Below are positions 51,883 through 59,826 of a DNA stretch of 64,000 bases, piece by piece. Numbering within the stretch: position 1 is the stretch's first letter; every line of letters starts with the position of its first letter. The stretch covers positions 434,001 through 498,000 of the forward strand of contig CAWBRW010000029.1 of NCBI GenBank assembly GCA_963791235.1, given 5' to 3'. The DNA is from JALORV01 sp963791235 (GTDB taxonomy: Bacteria > Pseudomonadota > Gammaproteobacteria > Burkholderiales > Burkholderiaceae_F). A model generated the notes under the pieces. That model had not been told where the DNA came from. It worked only from the letters and a program-made list of their open reading frames with translations, and ran no database searches. Made by a program: the position numbers and the translations under genes.

Positions 51883-53610
51883 GTGAGTGCCGCGACGATA
51901 CCGACGCCGATGACCCGATCGCCATCGCGCCTGGCGCTGGCGGGCGAGGCGCTGGCGGCCCGCGGCGGCCTCGTCCTGCTCGCGCTTGCGCTGCTGGTAT
52001 TCCTGACGGTGCCGCTGGCGATGATCCTGGTGCGCAGCGTCGAGGGCCGTGGCGGCGAGTTCGCCGGCCTGGCCAACTTCATCCAGTACGTGCAATCGCC
52101 GGCGCTGGTGCAGTCGACGAGAAACACGCTGACGTTCGCGATGATGACCACGCTGGTGACCGTACCGCTGGCGTTCCTGTTTGCCTATGCGATGCAGCGC
52201 AGCTGCGTTCCCTTCAAGGGCGTGTGGCGGAACATCGCGATGATCCCGATCCTGGCGCCGTCACTGCTCGCCGCGATCTCGTTCATTTACCTGTTCGGCA
52301 ATCAGGGTGCATTCAAGTTCATGCTCGAGTGGGTCGGACTCAACTCGATCTACGGCATGCCGGGCATGGTGATGGCGATGACGTTCGCCTCGTTTCCCCA
52401 TGCCGCGATGATCCTGATGGCGGCGCTCGCGCTGTCCGACGCGAGGCTCTACGAGGCGGCGGATTCGATGGGCACCAGTGAATACCGCAAGTTCATGACG
52501 ATCACGCTGCCGGGCGCGAAATATGGCCTCGTGTCTGCCAGCATGGTCGTGTTCACGATGGCCGTGTCGGAATTTGGCGTGCCGAAGGTCATCGGTGGCA
52601 ACACCAATGTGCTGGCCGTCGACATCTACAAACAGGTGATCGGACAGCAGAACTTCTCCATGGGGGCCGTGGTGGGGCTGGTGCTGCTGCTGCCTGCGGT
52701 TGCGGCGTTCGTCATCGACCATATCGTCCAGCGCAAGCAGCAGGCGCTACTTACCGCGCGCAGCGTGCCCTACCAGGCGAAGCCGGCGCGTGGTCGCGAC
52801 CTCGCGCTGCTGCTGCTCGTGATCGTGATGTCCGCGCTGATGCTGCTGGTCGTCGGCATGGCGGCGTTCGGCTCCGTCGTGAAGTTCTGGCCGTACAACC
52901 TGTCGCTGACGCTCAATCATTACACCTACGGTTTCGAGGAGGCCGGGCTCGAGCACGCTTATCGCAACAGCCTCGTGATGGCCGCGTGGTGCGCGGTCAT
53001 CGGAGCGGCCGTGACGTTCGCCGGCGCTTACTGGCTGGAGAAGACCAGGGGTGCCAATCTGCTGCGACCGTTGATCCGGTTCCAGGCGATGCTGCCGATG
53101 GCCGTCCCGGGCATGGTGCTCGGCATCGGCTACATCCTGTTCTTCAACGCGCCGTCCAACCCGCTGAACTTCCTGTACGGCACTATGGCGATACTCGTGC
53201 TGTCCACGCTCGTGCACTTCTACTCGTCGAGCCACCTGACCGCAGTGACGGCGCTGAAGCAGATCGACAGTGAATTCGAGTCGGTGTCGGCATCGCTGAA
53301 GGTGCCGTTCTACAAGACCTTCTGGCGCGTGACGGTCCCCGTGTGCCTGCCGTCGGTCCTCGACATCGGCCGCTACTATTTCGTCAATGCGATGACGACG
53401 ATATCGGCGGTCGTGTTCCTCTATTCACCCAGGACGACGCTGGCCTCGATCTCGATCCTGCAGCTGGACGAGGCGGGAGCGATCGGCTCCGCCGCCGCGA
53501 TGGCGACGCTGATCGTGGTGACCTCTGCCGTCGTCACGGGGACGCTATTCGCGCTGGAGTCGTGGCTGATCCGGCGCACACAGGCGTGGCGCAACACTGC
53601 GCCGCGCTAA
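51883..53610 (+). CDS. phnU: 2-Aminoethylphosphonate ABC transporter fused permease
   Basis: The 575-residue product has two permease units in one chain, with about 12 membrane segments. Each half has a binding-protein-dependent transport loop of EAA type (EAADSMGTSEYRKFMTITLPGAKYG; FESVSASLKVPFYKTFWRVTVPVCLPS). A single polypeptide therefore replaces the PhnU/PhnV pair. GTG 51883 has GAGGG upstream; GTG 51865 is the longest alternative and ATG 51910 the shortest. It follows phnT closely and precedes phnW by ten bases. Confidence 0.87.
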   Translation: MSAATIPTPMTRSPSRLALAGEALAARGGLVLLALALLVFLTVPLAMILVRSVEGRGGEFAGLANFIQYVQSPALVQSTRNTLTFAMMTTLVTVPLAFLFAYAMQRSCVPFKGVWRNIAMIPILAPSLLAAISFIYLFGNQGAFKFMLEWVGLNSIYGMPGMVMAMTFASFPHAAMILMAALALSDARLYEAADSMGTSEYRKFMTITLPGAKYGLVSASMVVFTMAVSEFGVPKVIGGNTNVLAVDIYKQVIGQQNFSMGAVVGLVLLLPAVAAFVIDHIVQRKQQALLTARSVPYQAKPARGRDLALLLLVIVMSALMLLVVGMAAFGSVVKFWPYNLSLTLNHYTYGFEEAGLEHAYRNSLVMAAWCAVIGAAVTFAGAYWLEKTRGANLLRPLIRFQAMLPMAVPGMVLGIGYILFFNAPSNPLNFLYGTMAILVLSTLVHFYSSSHLTAVTALKQIDSEFESVSASLKVPFYKTFWRVTVPVCLPSVLDIGRYYFVNAMTTISAVVFLYSPRTTLASISILQLDEAGAIGSAAAMATLIVVTSAVVTGTLFALESWLIRRTQAWRNTAPR

Positions 53611-53620
53611 GGAGACTGCG

Positions 53621-54757
53621 ATGATTGTCGGCAACGACCCGATCCTGCTTACGCCGGGCCCCCTCACCACCTCGCTTGCCACCAAGCAGGCGATGCTGCG
53701 TGACTGGGGCTCGTGGGACACCGCGTTCAATTCCATCACCGCGAGCCTGCGCCGCGACCTTGTGGACATCGTCGGCGGTGGCGACGAATACACCTGCGTG
53801 CCGCTGCAGGGCAGCGGGACCTTCTCGGTCGAGGCGGCCATCGGCACCGTCGTGCCGCGCAACGGCAAGCTCCTGGTCCCGAACAACGGCGCCTACTGCG
53901 CCCGCATCATCCGCATCTGCGGCTACCTCGGGCGCGCAGTCGTCGAACTGCCCGTCCCCGAGGACCAGCCGGCGACCGCCGCGATGGTGGATGCCGCGCT
54001 TGCGACGGATCCATCGATCACCCACGTCGCCCAGGTGCATTGCGAAACCGGCGCTGGCGTGCTGAACGATCTTGCCGGCATCGCCCAGGCCTGCGCGCGG
54101 CGCGGTAAGGGACTGATCGTCGATGCGATGAGTTCGTTTGCCGCGCTGCCGATCGACGTAGCCTCGGTGCCCTTCGATGCGTTGATCGCGGCGAGCGGCA
54201 AGTGTCTCGAGGGTGTGCCGGGGATGGGATTCGTCATCGTGCGCAGGAAGGTGCTCGAAGCGTGCGCCGGCAACTCGCACTCGCTCGCCATGGACCTGCA
54301 CGACCAGTACGTCTACATGGAGAAAACGACGCAATGGCGTTACACGCCGCCGACGCACGTGGTGGCGGCGTTGCGCTCCGCGGTCGATCAGTTCAAGGCC
54401 GAGGGCGGACAGGCAGCGCGCCTGGCGCGCTACAGCGCCAACTGCGAGGCCCTGGTCGGTGGCATGGCGACGCTGGGATTCAGGCCGTATCTGAAGCCTG
54501 AAGTGCAGGCGCCCATCATCGTCACGTTCCATGCACCGGCCGATCCGGCGTACCAGTTCAAATCGTTCTACGACGCCGTGCGCGATCGCGGCTACATCCT
54601 GTACCCAGGCAAGCTCACGCAGGTAGAGACCTTCCGCGTCGGCTGCATCGGCGCGATCGATGCCAACGAGATGCGCAACGTCGTCTCAGCGGTTGCCATG
54701 ACGCTGAAGGACCTGGGGCTGCAGGCCGTGGCGCCGCCGATGCCGCGGGCGGCCTGA
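53621..54757 (+). CDS. phnW: 2-Aminoethylphosphonate:pyruvate transaminase PhnW
   Basis: PhnW moves the amino group of AEP to pyruvate, giving phosphonoacetaldehyde and alanine. The 378-residue class V aminotransferase has LLTPGPLTTSLATKQAMLRDWGSWD at the N terminus, a PLP aspartate in GLIVDAMSSFAALPID, and the Schiff-base lysine in AASGKCLEGVPGMGFVI. GGAG precedes the ATG. It is last in the transporter operon. PhnW feeds PhnY and PhnA encoded on the other side of the island; alanine could be recycled by the dehydrogenase at 59.8 kb. Confidence 0.95.
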   Translation: MIVGNDPILLTPGPLTTSLATKQAMLRDWGSWDTAFNSITASLRRDLVDIVGGGDEYTCVPLQGSGTFSVEAAIGTVVPRNGKLLVPNNGAYCARIIRICGYLGRAVVELPVPEDQPATAAMVDAALATDPSITHVAQVHCETGAGVLNDLAGIAQACARRGKGLIVDAMSSFAALPIDVASVPFDALIAASGKCLEGVPGMGFVIVRRKVLEACAGNSHSLAMDLHDQYVYMEKTTQWRYTPPTHVVAALRSAVDQFKAEGGQAARLARYSANCEALVGGMATLGFRPYLKPEVQAPIIVTFHAPADPAYQFKSFYDAVRDRGYILYPGKLTQVETFRVGCIGAIDANEMRNVVSAVAMTLKDLGLQAVAPPMPRAA

Positions 54758-54851
54758 TTGCAGTTCAATCGCGCGCCGCTGCGACGAGACTTCAGTTTCT
54801 CGCCAACCACGACCGACGCCTGGTCGGGATCTGTAATCCAGCGCGGCAATG

Positions 54852-54878
54852 AAAAAGGCCCGACACTGCTGTCGGGCC
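54852..54878 (-). terminator. Rho-independent terminator after the PEP-CTERM gene
   Basis: GGCCCGACA pairs with TGTCGGGCC around CTGC/GCAG; read on the minus strand it is followed by TTTTTC. It lies 27 bases past the stop of the PEP-CTERM gene and may also stop rightward transcription from phnW. Confidence 0.88.
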
Positions 54879-54904
54879 TTCGGTTGATTGCTGCGTGACG
54901 GCAA

Positions 54905-56278
54905 CTAATCGCGAAGCCGCCGGCGGCGAATCGCAGCCAGTCCGACGAGGGACAAGCCGAGAAGCGCCAGGCCCGCAGGCTCGGGCACCGGCGTCGGATC
55001 GGGAGGCGAAATGCCCGGTGCGAAGGTTGATCCGCCAAAGGTGAAGTAGCTGTCCGCGTTGCTGCCGCCGCCCAGCATCACCAGGAAGTCATTCGCGGCG
55101 TCGAGGGTAAACAGGCCGTTCGGCAGATCAACAACACCGCGGCTGAAAGACGTTCCGGCGATTGCCGTGAAGCCCGAGGTATTGACTGCAATGCCATTGA
55201 GCACCAGCGAGCCGAGATCGGCGGTCGGTATGACCAGCGAGGCATAGTCGAACACGAAATCCTGGGTGCCCGACGGCGTAGCGAGACGGTACTCATCCAG
55301 CCACGTGTCCGCGCCGGGAACCATCGACATGGCCGGGTCCGTATTGGCGCCGCTGCCGCCCTTCAGATACTGCGCGACCATCACCGGTTGCGAGGCATCG
55401 ACGCGAGCGCCGCTCTTTTCCGGCAGCGAGAACTCATGCACGTCCCCGGTATTCAACGTGGCCACCACCACCCCGTCGAGCTTGACCTCGGTGTTGTCGG
55501 CGGTGGCAATCACGCGCACCAGATCGCTCCTGGCCGGTGCGACTTCTGCGCCCTTGGACGCCGTCAGAAAATAGGACTTCGACAGCTTGTCGTTCGGAAT
55601 CATCTGCTCGACCAGGTTGTCGCAGAACGCGGTACCGACGGGCACCTGCGCGCATTCGTGACCGCCAAAGACGGCGACCGGCTTGGTCGAACTGACGAGT
55701 GAGCCCGTCAGGTTGGTCGAGCCGCCCGCGTACTTGTACGTTTCGCCGGCGTTAAGGACGACGTTGATCGGTGCACCACCTTTCGGAGTGAAGGTGACGT
55801 TGGTGCCGTCCAGCCGGGCATGGATCATCACCTGGCTGCCTTCGCCAAAGCCGCCGCCCTGGCTGGCGACGACGTAACTGGTGCCGAGCGCCGCGCTGTC
55901 GAACAGGTACGTCATGTCGGTCGAGAATCCCGCCCGGTTGACGAAGTAGCCGGCAATCGGAGTGGGAGAGACGATCTTGAAGCCGGTGTCCCGCGTTCCG
56001 GTGCCGCTCTGCTGGTAGGTGTTGGCGATCGGCAGGTTGAAGAAGCCGTCTGCGCCCAGGACCACGTTCTGGCTGAAGCCCGCAAGATTGGAAACCGTTG
56101 CCGTCTGGCCCGGCGCGCCGAACAGGAACACCGATGCATTGGCGGTTTGCCCAATCGTGTTCTTGTTGAAATCGAAATACAGCTCGGCCGCCGGCGCCGT
56201 GCCCACTCCGCCGACTGCGAGTGCCACTGCAACTGCCGACGCTTTCACGCGTGCACTGAACCGCGCTACTTCACTCAT
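54905..56278 (-). CDS. PEP-CTERM-anchored exported protein with IgGFc-binding-like domain
   Basis: The 457-residue protein has a signal peptide (ASAVAVALAVGGVGTAPAAE), a long beta-rich body similar to the IgGFc-binding N-terminal domain (SYVVASQGGGFGEGSQVMIHARLDGTNVTF; PVAVFGGHECAQVP; FLTASKGAEVAPARSDLVRVIATADNTEVKLDG), and a C-terminal sorting signal VPEPAGLALLGLSLVG followed by RRRR. PEP-CTERM tails are cleaved by exosortase in EPS-forming bacteria. No exosortase is in the window. A sigma54-type promoter and a GGGGGA ribosome-binding site precede it. Role is probably at the cell surface. Confidence 0.88.
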   Translation of the reverse strand: MSEVARFSARVKASAVAVALAVGGVGTAPAAELYFDFNKNTIGQTANASVFLFGAPGQTATVSNLAGFSQNVVLGADGFFNLPIANTYQQSGTGTRDTGFKIVSPTPIAGYFVNRAGFSTDMTYLFDSAALGTSYVVASQGGGFGEGSQVMIHARLDGTNVTFTPKGGAPINVVLNAGETYKYAGGSTNLTGSLVSSTKPVAVFGGHECAQVPVGTAFCDNLVEQMIPNDKLSKSYFLTASKGAEVAPARSDLVRVIATADNTEVKLDGVVVATLNTGDVHEFSLPEKSGARVDASQPVMVAQYLKGGSGANTDPAMSMVPGADTWLDEYRLATPSGTQDFVFDYASLVIPTADLGSLVLNGIAVNTSGFTAIAGTSFSRGVVDLPNGLFTLDAANDFLVMLGGGSNADSYFTFGGSTFAPGISPPDPTPVPEPAGLALLGLSLVGLAAIRRRRLRD

Positions 56279-56802
56279 GCTTCCCCCGCTTTTTATGTGC
56301 CCCGATGGAACCCCGGACCCAAGAAAGCAAGGCCCTCACCCTGCGGCGAGCAGGGGCCGTGCCAGTCTTGATTTACTCATCGAAAACAGAGCGTTAGACA
56401 CCTCTCGGTACGTTGAGCCGCCGAGGTATGTAAGGTATTTCGACGGGTCGGGACGACGTGAGCCACGGGCGACCCGTGATCCCGCAAGCTTCGTGACATT
56501 CCGTTGATGAAACGGCGACCCATCGCCGCCCAGCCGGACGGGCCCTCTTCCAGCGCGTCATGGAGTCTCTGGTCAGGAGCCGTGTGGGCAGGCGCGCCTA
56601 CCGGCGTGGATCCCCAGGTGTGACAGGTGCCGTTTGCTCCTGTCCTGGCTGAGAACACGCATTACGCGAGTGGATCATGTGGCATCAGTCCTCCACGGAC
56701 CCGCCCGGTTCGCAGACCCGTCGTCGAGCGAAGAATGTTGATTGCGTCCATACTCGGGCGTCGAGACGCCGCTTGGCGCCTCATTGAGGAATTGGAAGCA
56801 GC
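56279..56802. other. 524-base intergenic region with sigma54 promoter
   Basis: The region separates the divergent PEP-CTERM and 237-residue genes. The left 90 bases hold the sigma54-type promoter and a short leader. The middle holds a small hairpin (ACGGG/CCCGT, about 56457-56469). The right end has GAGGAATTGGAAG before the next ATG. No coding region, tRNA or known riboswitch was recognised in the rest. Confidence 0.6.
56349..56364 (-). promoter_or_regulatory. Sigma54 (-24/-12) promoter of the PEP-CTERM gene
   Basis: On the minus strand TGGCACG-N4-CTGCT, with GG and GC exactly ten bases apart, as required for RpoN. Only one base differs from the TGGCACG-N4-TTGCT consensus. The leader would be about 60 bases. 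Enhancer-binding control is implied; the PrsR type is known to regulate PEP-CTERM/EPS genes in related bacteria. Confidence 0.75.
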
Positions 56803-57516
56803 ATGAGCAAGGCGAAGAACGTCCAGCTGAAGCCGGTGTACATACCGCCGAGCCGGATCGTGTGGAGCGACGAGCGACTGGCCGCGCTCGACAAGGGACA
56901 ACTCACCAACCTGCTTGCGAACCTCCAGGCTCAACGGTCCTGCGGCCGGGTTTCGGAAGCGACGGCCTCCGAAGTGGAAGAGCGCATCAAGTCGAGGTTG
57001 CCCACGCCGAGCGCCACGCCACGGCGTAAGCGGCCCCGGAGCGAAATCCGCCTGGAGGCGCGGGTCGCCGAGCAACTCGGCGAACTGGCTGCCGGACTCG
57101 CTCGCCGGTACGACGTAAGCGCCGATAGCGCGGCAAAGGCGGCAACGGGAATCAAGGGGTTCAGGCCCGAGCCGATGACGGACAGCAAGGGGCACGCGCG
57201 TACCGGGGCTTCGGTAAGAAGCGGAATCGCCTCGATTGAACGGTACGTCGGCTACCGCAGTCGCGATTCGTTCGCTGCCCTTGCGTTCGTCGTTCTCGCT
57301 GACAAACCGCAGGAAATCGGCTGCTACGTGCTCGTGGCAACCGACGATCTGATCGACGACGCCACGCCGGACAACGAGTACGCGCCGCTGGCCGGGCAGC
57401 ACGGCTGGTCGGCGAATTCGCGCGCGCGAATGCGGGCGCGGGCTATGTCCGGCTTCGACGAAGGGGCAGAGCAGTACGAGCGGCTCGTTGCACGCATGAC
57501 TGTGCCGCTTCAGTAG
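56803..57516 (+). CDS. Hypothetical protein, 237 residues
   Basis: I do not recognise this protein. It has a basic, alanine- and arginine-rich composition (RKRPRSEIRLEARVAEQL), no signal peptide and no membrane segment. Three parts can be seen: a helical N-terminal region (SDERLAALDKGQLTNLLANLQAQ), a charged linker near residues 65-85, and a C-terminal part with FAALAFVVLADKPQEIGCYVLVATDDL. A ribosome-binding site (GAGGAATTGGAAG) and a terminator at 57553 support it being a real, monocistronic gene. Confidence 0.7.
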   Translation: MSKAKNVQLKPVYIPPSRIVWSDERLAALDKGQLTNLLANLQAQRSCGRVSEATASEVEERIKSRLPTPSATPRRKRPRSEIRLEARVAEQLGELAAGLARRYDVSADSAAKAATGIKGFRPEPMTDSKGHARTGASVRSGIASIERYVGYRSRDSFAALAFVVLADKPQEIGCYVLVATDDLIDDATPDNEYAPLAGQHGWSANSRARMRARAMSGFDEGAEQYERLVARMTVPLQ

Positions 57517-57552
57517 ATCAAGGGAAGTCCGGCAGGCCCGTGATCGGGCGCC

Positions 57553-57573
57553 CCGGCAGCCGCTGCCGGTTTT
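57553..57573 (+). terminator. Short rho-independent terminator after the 237-residue gene
   Basis: CCGGCAG, CCG loop, CTGCCGG, then TTTT. It lies 37 bases past the stop. The T-tract is short, so termination may be partial. Confidence 0.6.
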
Positions 57574-57585
57574 CAAGCCCTTGGT

Positions 57586-57622
57586 CGCGAATAAATAGCT
57601 CGACACGAGTCGGTTATTCGCG
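57586..57622. repeat. Large inverted repeat upstream of the cold-shock gene
   Basis: CGCGAATAA (57586-57594) is repeated in inverted form as TTATTCGCG (57614-57622), with an inner CTCG-ACA-CGAG pair. It lies about 160 bases before the cold-shock ATG, either in the promoter region as an operator or in the leader RNA as a stem-loop. Confidence 0.6.
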
Positions 57623-57784
57623 TACCTTGCGCCTGCTTTCGCTTGAGTCTCGCTTGTCCTCGGTTTTCTCCCCATCCGCTCCAGCAGCGGAGTCTGAGTT
57701 CTCACCGGTTCACGTTTCTTGATCGTTCGCTCGCTGCCGGGCTTTTCCTGCGGCGAATTCTTCTCACCATCAAGGAACGAGAAA

Positions 57785-57988
57785 ATGGCACAAGGTACCG
57801 TCAAGTGGTTCAACGACGCCAAAGGCTTCGGCTTCATCACGCCGGAAGATGGCTCAAAAGACCTGTTCGCACACTTCTCCGAGATCCAGGCGGGCGGCTT
57901 CAAGTCGCTTGCTGAAGGTCAGCGTGTGCAATACGTCACCAAAGAGGGCCCCAAGGGCCTTCAGGCATCGCAGATCCAGATCATCTAG
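57785..57988 (+). CDS. Cold-shock protein (CspA family)
   Basis: This 67-residue single-domain nucleic-acid chaperone has RNP1 KGFGFITPEDG and RNP2 DLFAHFSEI, starting MAQGTVKWFND. It melts RNA secondary structures; not all members are cold-induced. ATG 57785 is chosen by homology; AAGGAACGAG precedes it. The upstream 268 bases hold an inverted repeat and pyrimidine-rich sequence. A strong terminator follows. Confidence 0.97.
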   Translation: MAQGTVKWFNDAKGFGFITPEDGSKDLFAHFSEIQAGGFKSLAEGQRVQYVTKEGPKGLQASQIQII

Positions 57989-58002
57989 GTCAGGACTGCA
58001 AT

Positions 58003-58034
58003 AAAAAACCGCGGCATCTGCCGCGGTTTTTTTT
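58003..58034 (+). terminator. Rho-independent terminator after the cold-shock gene
   Basis: AAAAAACCGCGGCA, TC loop, TGCCGCGG, then eight T. The stem is perfect and extends into A/T pairs, so it may act in both directions, also ending leftward transcription of the protease gene. Confidence 0.94.
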
Positions 58035-58075
58035 CGTCCTGATGCGGAGGACGCACACGATTTAGTGGAGGTCGT

Positions 58076-58807
58076 CTAGCGAGAGCTGGGCGGGGACGTC
58101 AGCACCATCAGGATGTCCGCGTACCACGCCACGTTGAGGCCAAGCGCATCGTCGAGTTGTCGGTCGCGACTGATCATGTCCATGCGCGACGAATGCACGC
58201 CCAGAAGCTTCCAGGGCAGCGCGTCGCGTCCAGCGGTACGCAGGACGACCGGTGCCCCGCTCATGCCGCGGTGCATGCGTGCGTCAGTCAGGAAACATCC
58301 TTCTCCCTGGAAACGTACGCCGAACGATGAGGCGATCGCCGCCTGCCGGACGACGGGCAGATGGTGGAGCGTGTCGTAAAAGCCCAGAGGGAAACCGACG
58401 ATCTGCAGGGCGGTGCCGACCTCCAGTTCATCAAGCGAGCGTTGCAGGTGATCGGGGCCGAAGAAACGAATCGATGCCGATGCCGGCAGAACCGCTCGAT
58501 CGAGTTCGATCACGGCCACGTCAACCTCGCCACCGAGGTCCTTGCCCTGGCGCCAGACGGCCCTCTGTTCGGAATACAGACGCAGCGAGAGCACGGTGAC
58601 GCGCGTCAGATCATTGTCATCCAGGTGAATCGTGATCTCGAGGCGATCGGGAAGATGCGAGGACGGCTGGTCGAAGACCACGTGCCTGCTGGTCACGAGG
58701 AACATCCGTCCGTCGCGCTCAAAGAAGAAGCCACTGGCAGTGGTGAGCAGCTGCGAGCCGAGGAACGTCGCAACGCGGGTGGCGGTGAGAAGGATCGACT
58801 CAACCAT
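58076..58807 (-). CDS. Trypsin-like serine protease without signal peptide
   Basis: The 243-residue protein shows a chymotrypsin-fold catalytic triad: His in FLVTSRHVVFDQ (about residue 42), Asp in EVDVAVIELDRA (about 96), and Ser in MHRGMSGAPVVL (about 183). Its N terminus (MVESILLTATRVATFLGSQ) is not a convincing signal peptide, and no PDZ domain is present, so it differs from DegP/HtrA. It may act in the cytoplasm or process specific proteins. It converges with the cold-shock gene. Confidence 0.8.
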   Translation of the reverse strand: MVESILLTATRVATFLGSQLLTTASGFFFERDGRMFLVTSRHVVFDQPSSHLPDRLEITIHLDDNDLTRVTVLSLRLYSEQRAVWRQGKDLGGEVDVAVIELDRAVLPASASIRFFGPDHLQRSLDELEVGTALQIVGFPLGFYDTLHHLPVVRQAAIASSFGVRFQGEGCFLTDARMHRGMSGAPVVLRTAGRDALPWKLLGVHSSRMDMISRDRQLDDALGLNVAWYADILMVLTSPPSSR

Positions 58808-58882
58808 GAGGTGGCCGCAAAGAGTCAGGAACGGGTGTCAGCCTACAGGCCCGTGCCGAAACGGTGCTACAGCGTGTTTGCA

Positions 58883-59734
58883 TCAACCCGCCTTGAGCGC
58901 GATCACACCGACGACGACCGCTCCGACTCCGGCCCAGCGCCGCGGGCTGAGGTGCTCTTTCAGCATCCGGGCGCCGATCAATGTTGCGAACAGAACCGAG
59001 GTTTCTCGCAGCGACGCGACCAGCGCCACCGGTGCCTTGGTCATTGCCCACACCGAGATGGCATACGCAGCCGCCGAAAGGCCGCCCCCGATCAGCCCGC
59101 GCCGCCGGCGTTCCGCCAGCGCACCGATGAATTCTCCCCGGCGCGTGACCAGCATGTACAGCGTGAAGGGTAGGGCATCCAGCACGAACAGCCACACGAT
59201 GTAAGACCATGCATTGCCGGCGAGACGGGCGCCACTGCCGTCGATGATCGTGTAGACAGCAATGACGACTGCGTTAGCCAGGGCGAAGCCGACGGCGCGG
59301 CCGTGTCCGTGCAGCGCGGGGCCGAGGCGTGCAGGCCGGAGGGCGAGCGCGATCACGCCGAGAGAGATCAGCAGCATTCCGGTCCAGCCCAGCGGACCCG
59401 GCCACTCGTGCATCCACACAATGGCCAGCAACCCGGTCAGTAGCGGAGCTACACCGCGCATCAGCGGATACACGAGCGACAGATCGCCGGACCGGTATGC
59501 GCTCACCATGAAGAAGTAGTACGCCAGGTGCGTGACGATCGAGGCGAAGACGTAGGGCCAGCTGGCTGGATGCGGTGGCGGTACGACGAACAGGAAGGGA
59601 ACGGCCACAAGCCCGGCACCTGCGACGATGGCCGCGGTGTCCATCAGGACGTCGCGGCCGCCCTTGATCATCGCGTTCCACGACGCGTGCAGCAGCGCCG
59701 CGAGCAGCACGGCGAACGACACTTCGATCGACAC
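58883..59734 (-). CDS. EamA/DMT family transporter
   Basis: The 283-residue protein has ten hydrophobic segments in two EamA repeats (LLAALLHASWNAMIKGG at the start; SLRETSVLFATLIGARMLKEHLSPRRWAGVGAVVVGVIAL at the end). Members export or import small metabolites. The LLHASWNA start is also seen in membrane proteins linked to phosphonate use, so a tie to the island is possible but not shown. It is downstream of alanine dehydrogenase on the same strand. Confidence 0.85.
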   Translation of the reverse strand: MSIEVSFAVLLAALLHASWNAMIKGGRDVLMDTAAIVAGAGLVAVPFLFVVPPPHPASWPYVFASIVTHLAYYFFMVSAYRSGDLSLVYPLMRGVAPLLTGLLAIVWMHEWPGPLGWTGMLLISLGVIALALRPARLGPALHGHGRAVGFALANAVVIAVYTIIDGSGARLAGNAWSYIVWLFVLDALPFTLYMLVTRRGEFIGALAERRRRGLIGGGLSAAAYAISVWAMTKAPVALVASLRETSVLFATLIGARMLKEHLSPRRWAGVGAVVVGVIALKAG

Positions 59735-59826
59735 GGAGCGGTGTTCCCGGTGTCAGCCTTCGGTGGCGCGCACCGAACCGGCCAGGCAGTGGCAACGGCC
59801 GTCGCGCGGCGGCCGCCGGGCGCTCA

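Noticed and set aside
56380..56520. Cyclic-di-GMP or other riboswitch upstream of the PEP-CTERM gene
   Set aside because: The conserved core sequences of c-di-GMP-I/II aptamers are not there; the predicted sigma54 start also leaves only about 60 bases of leader.
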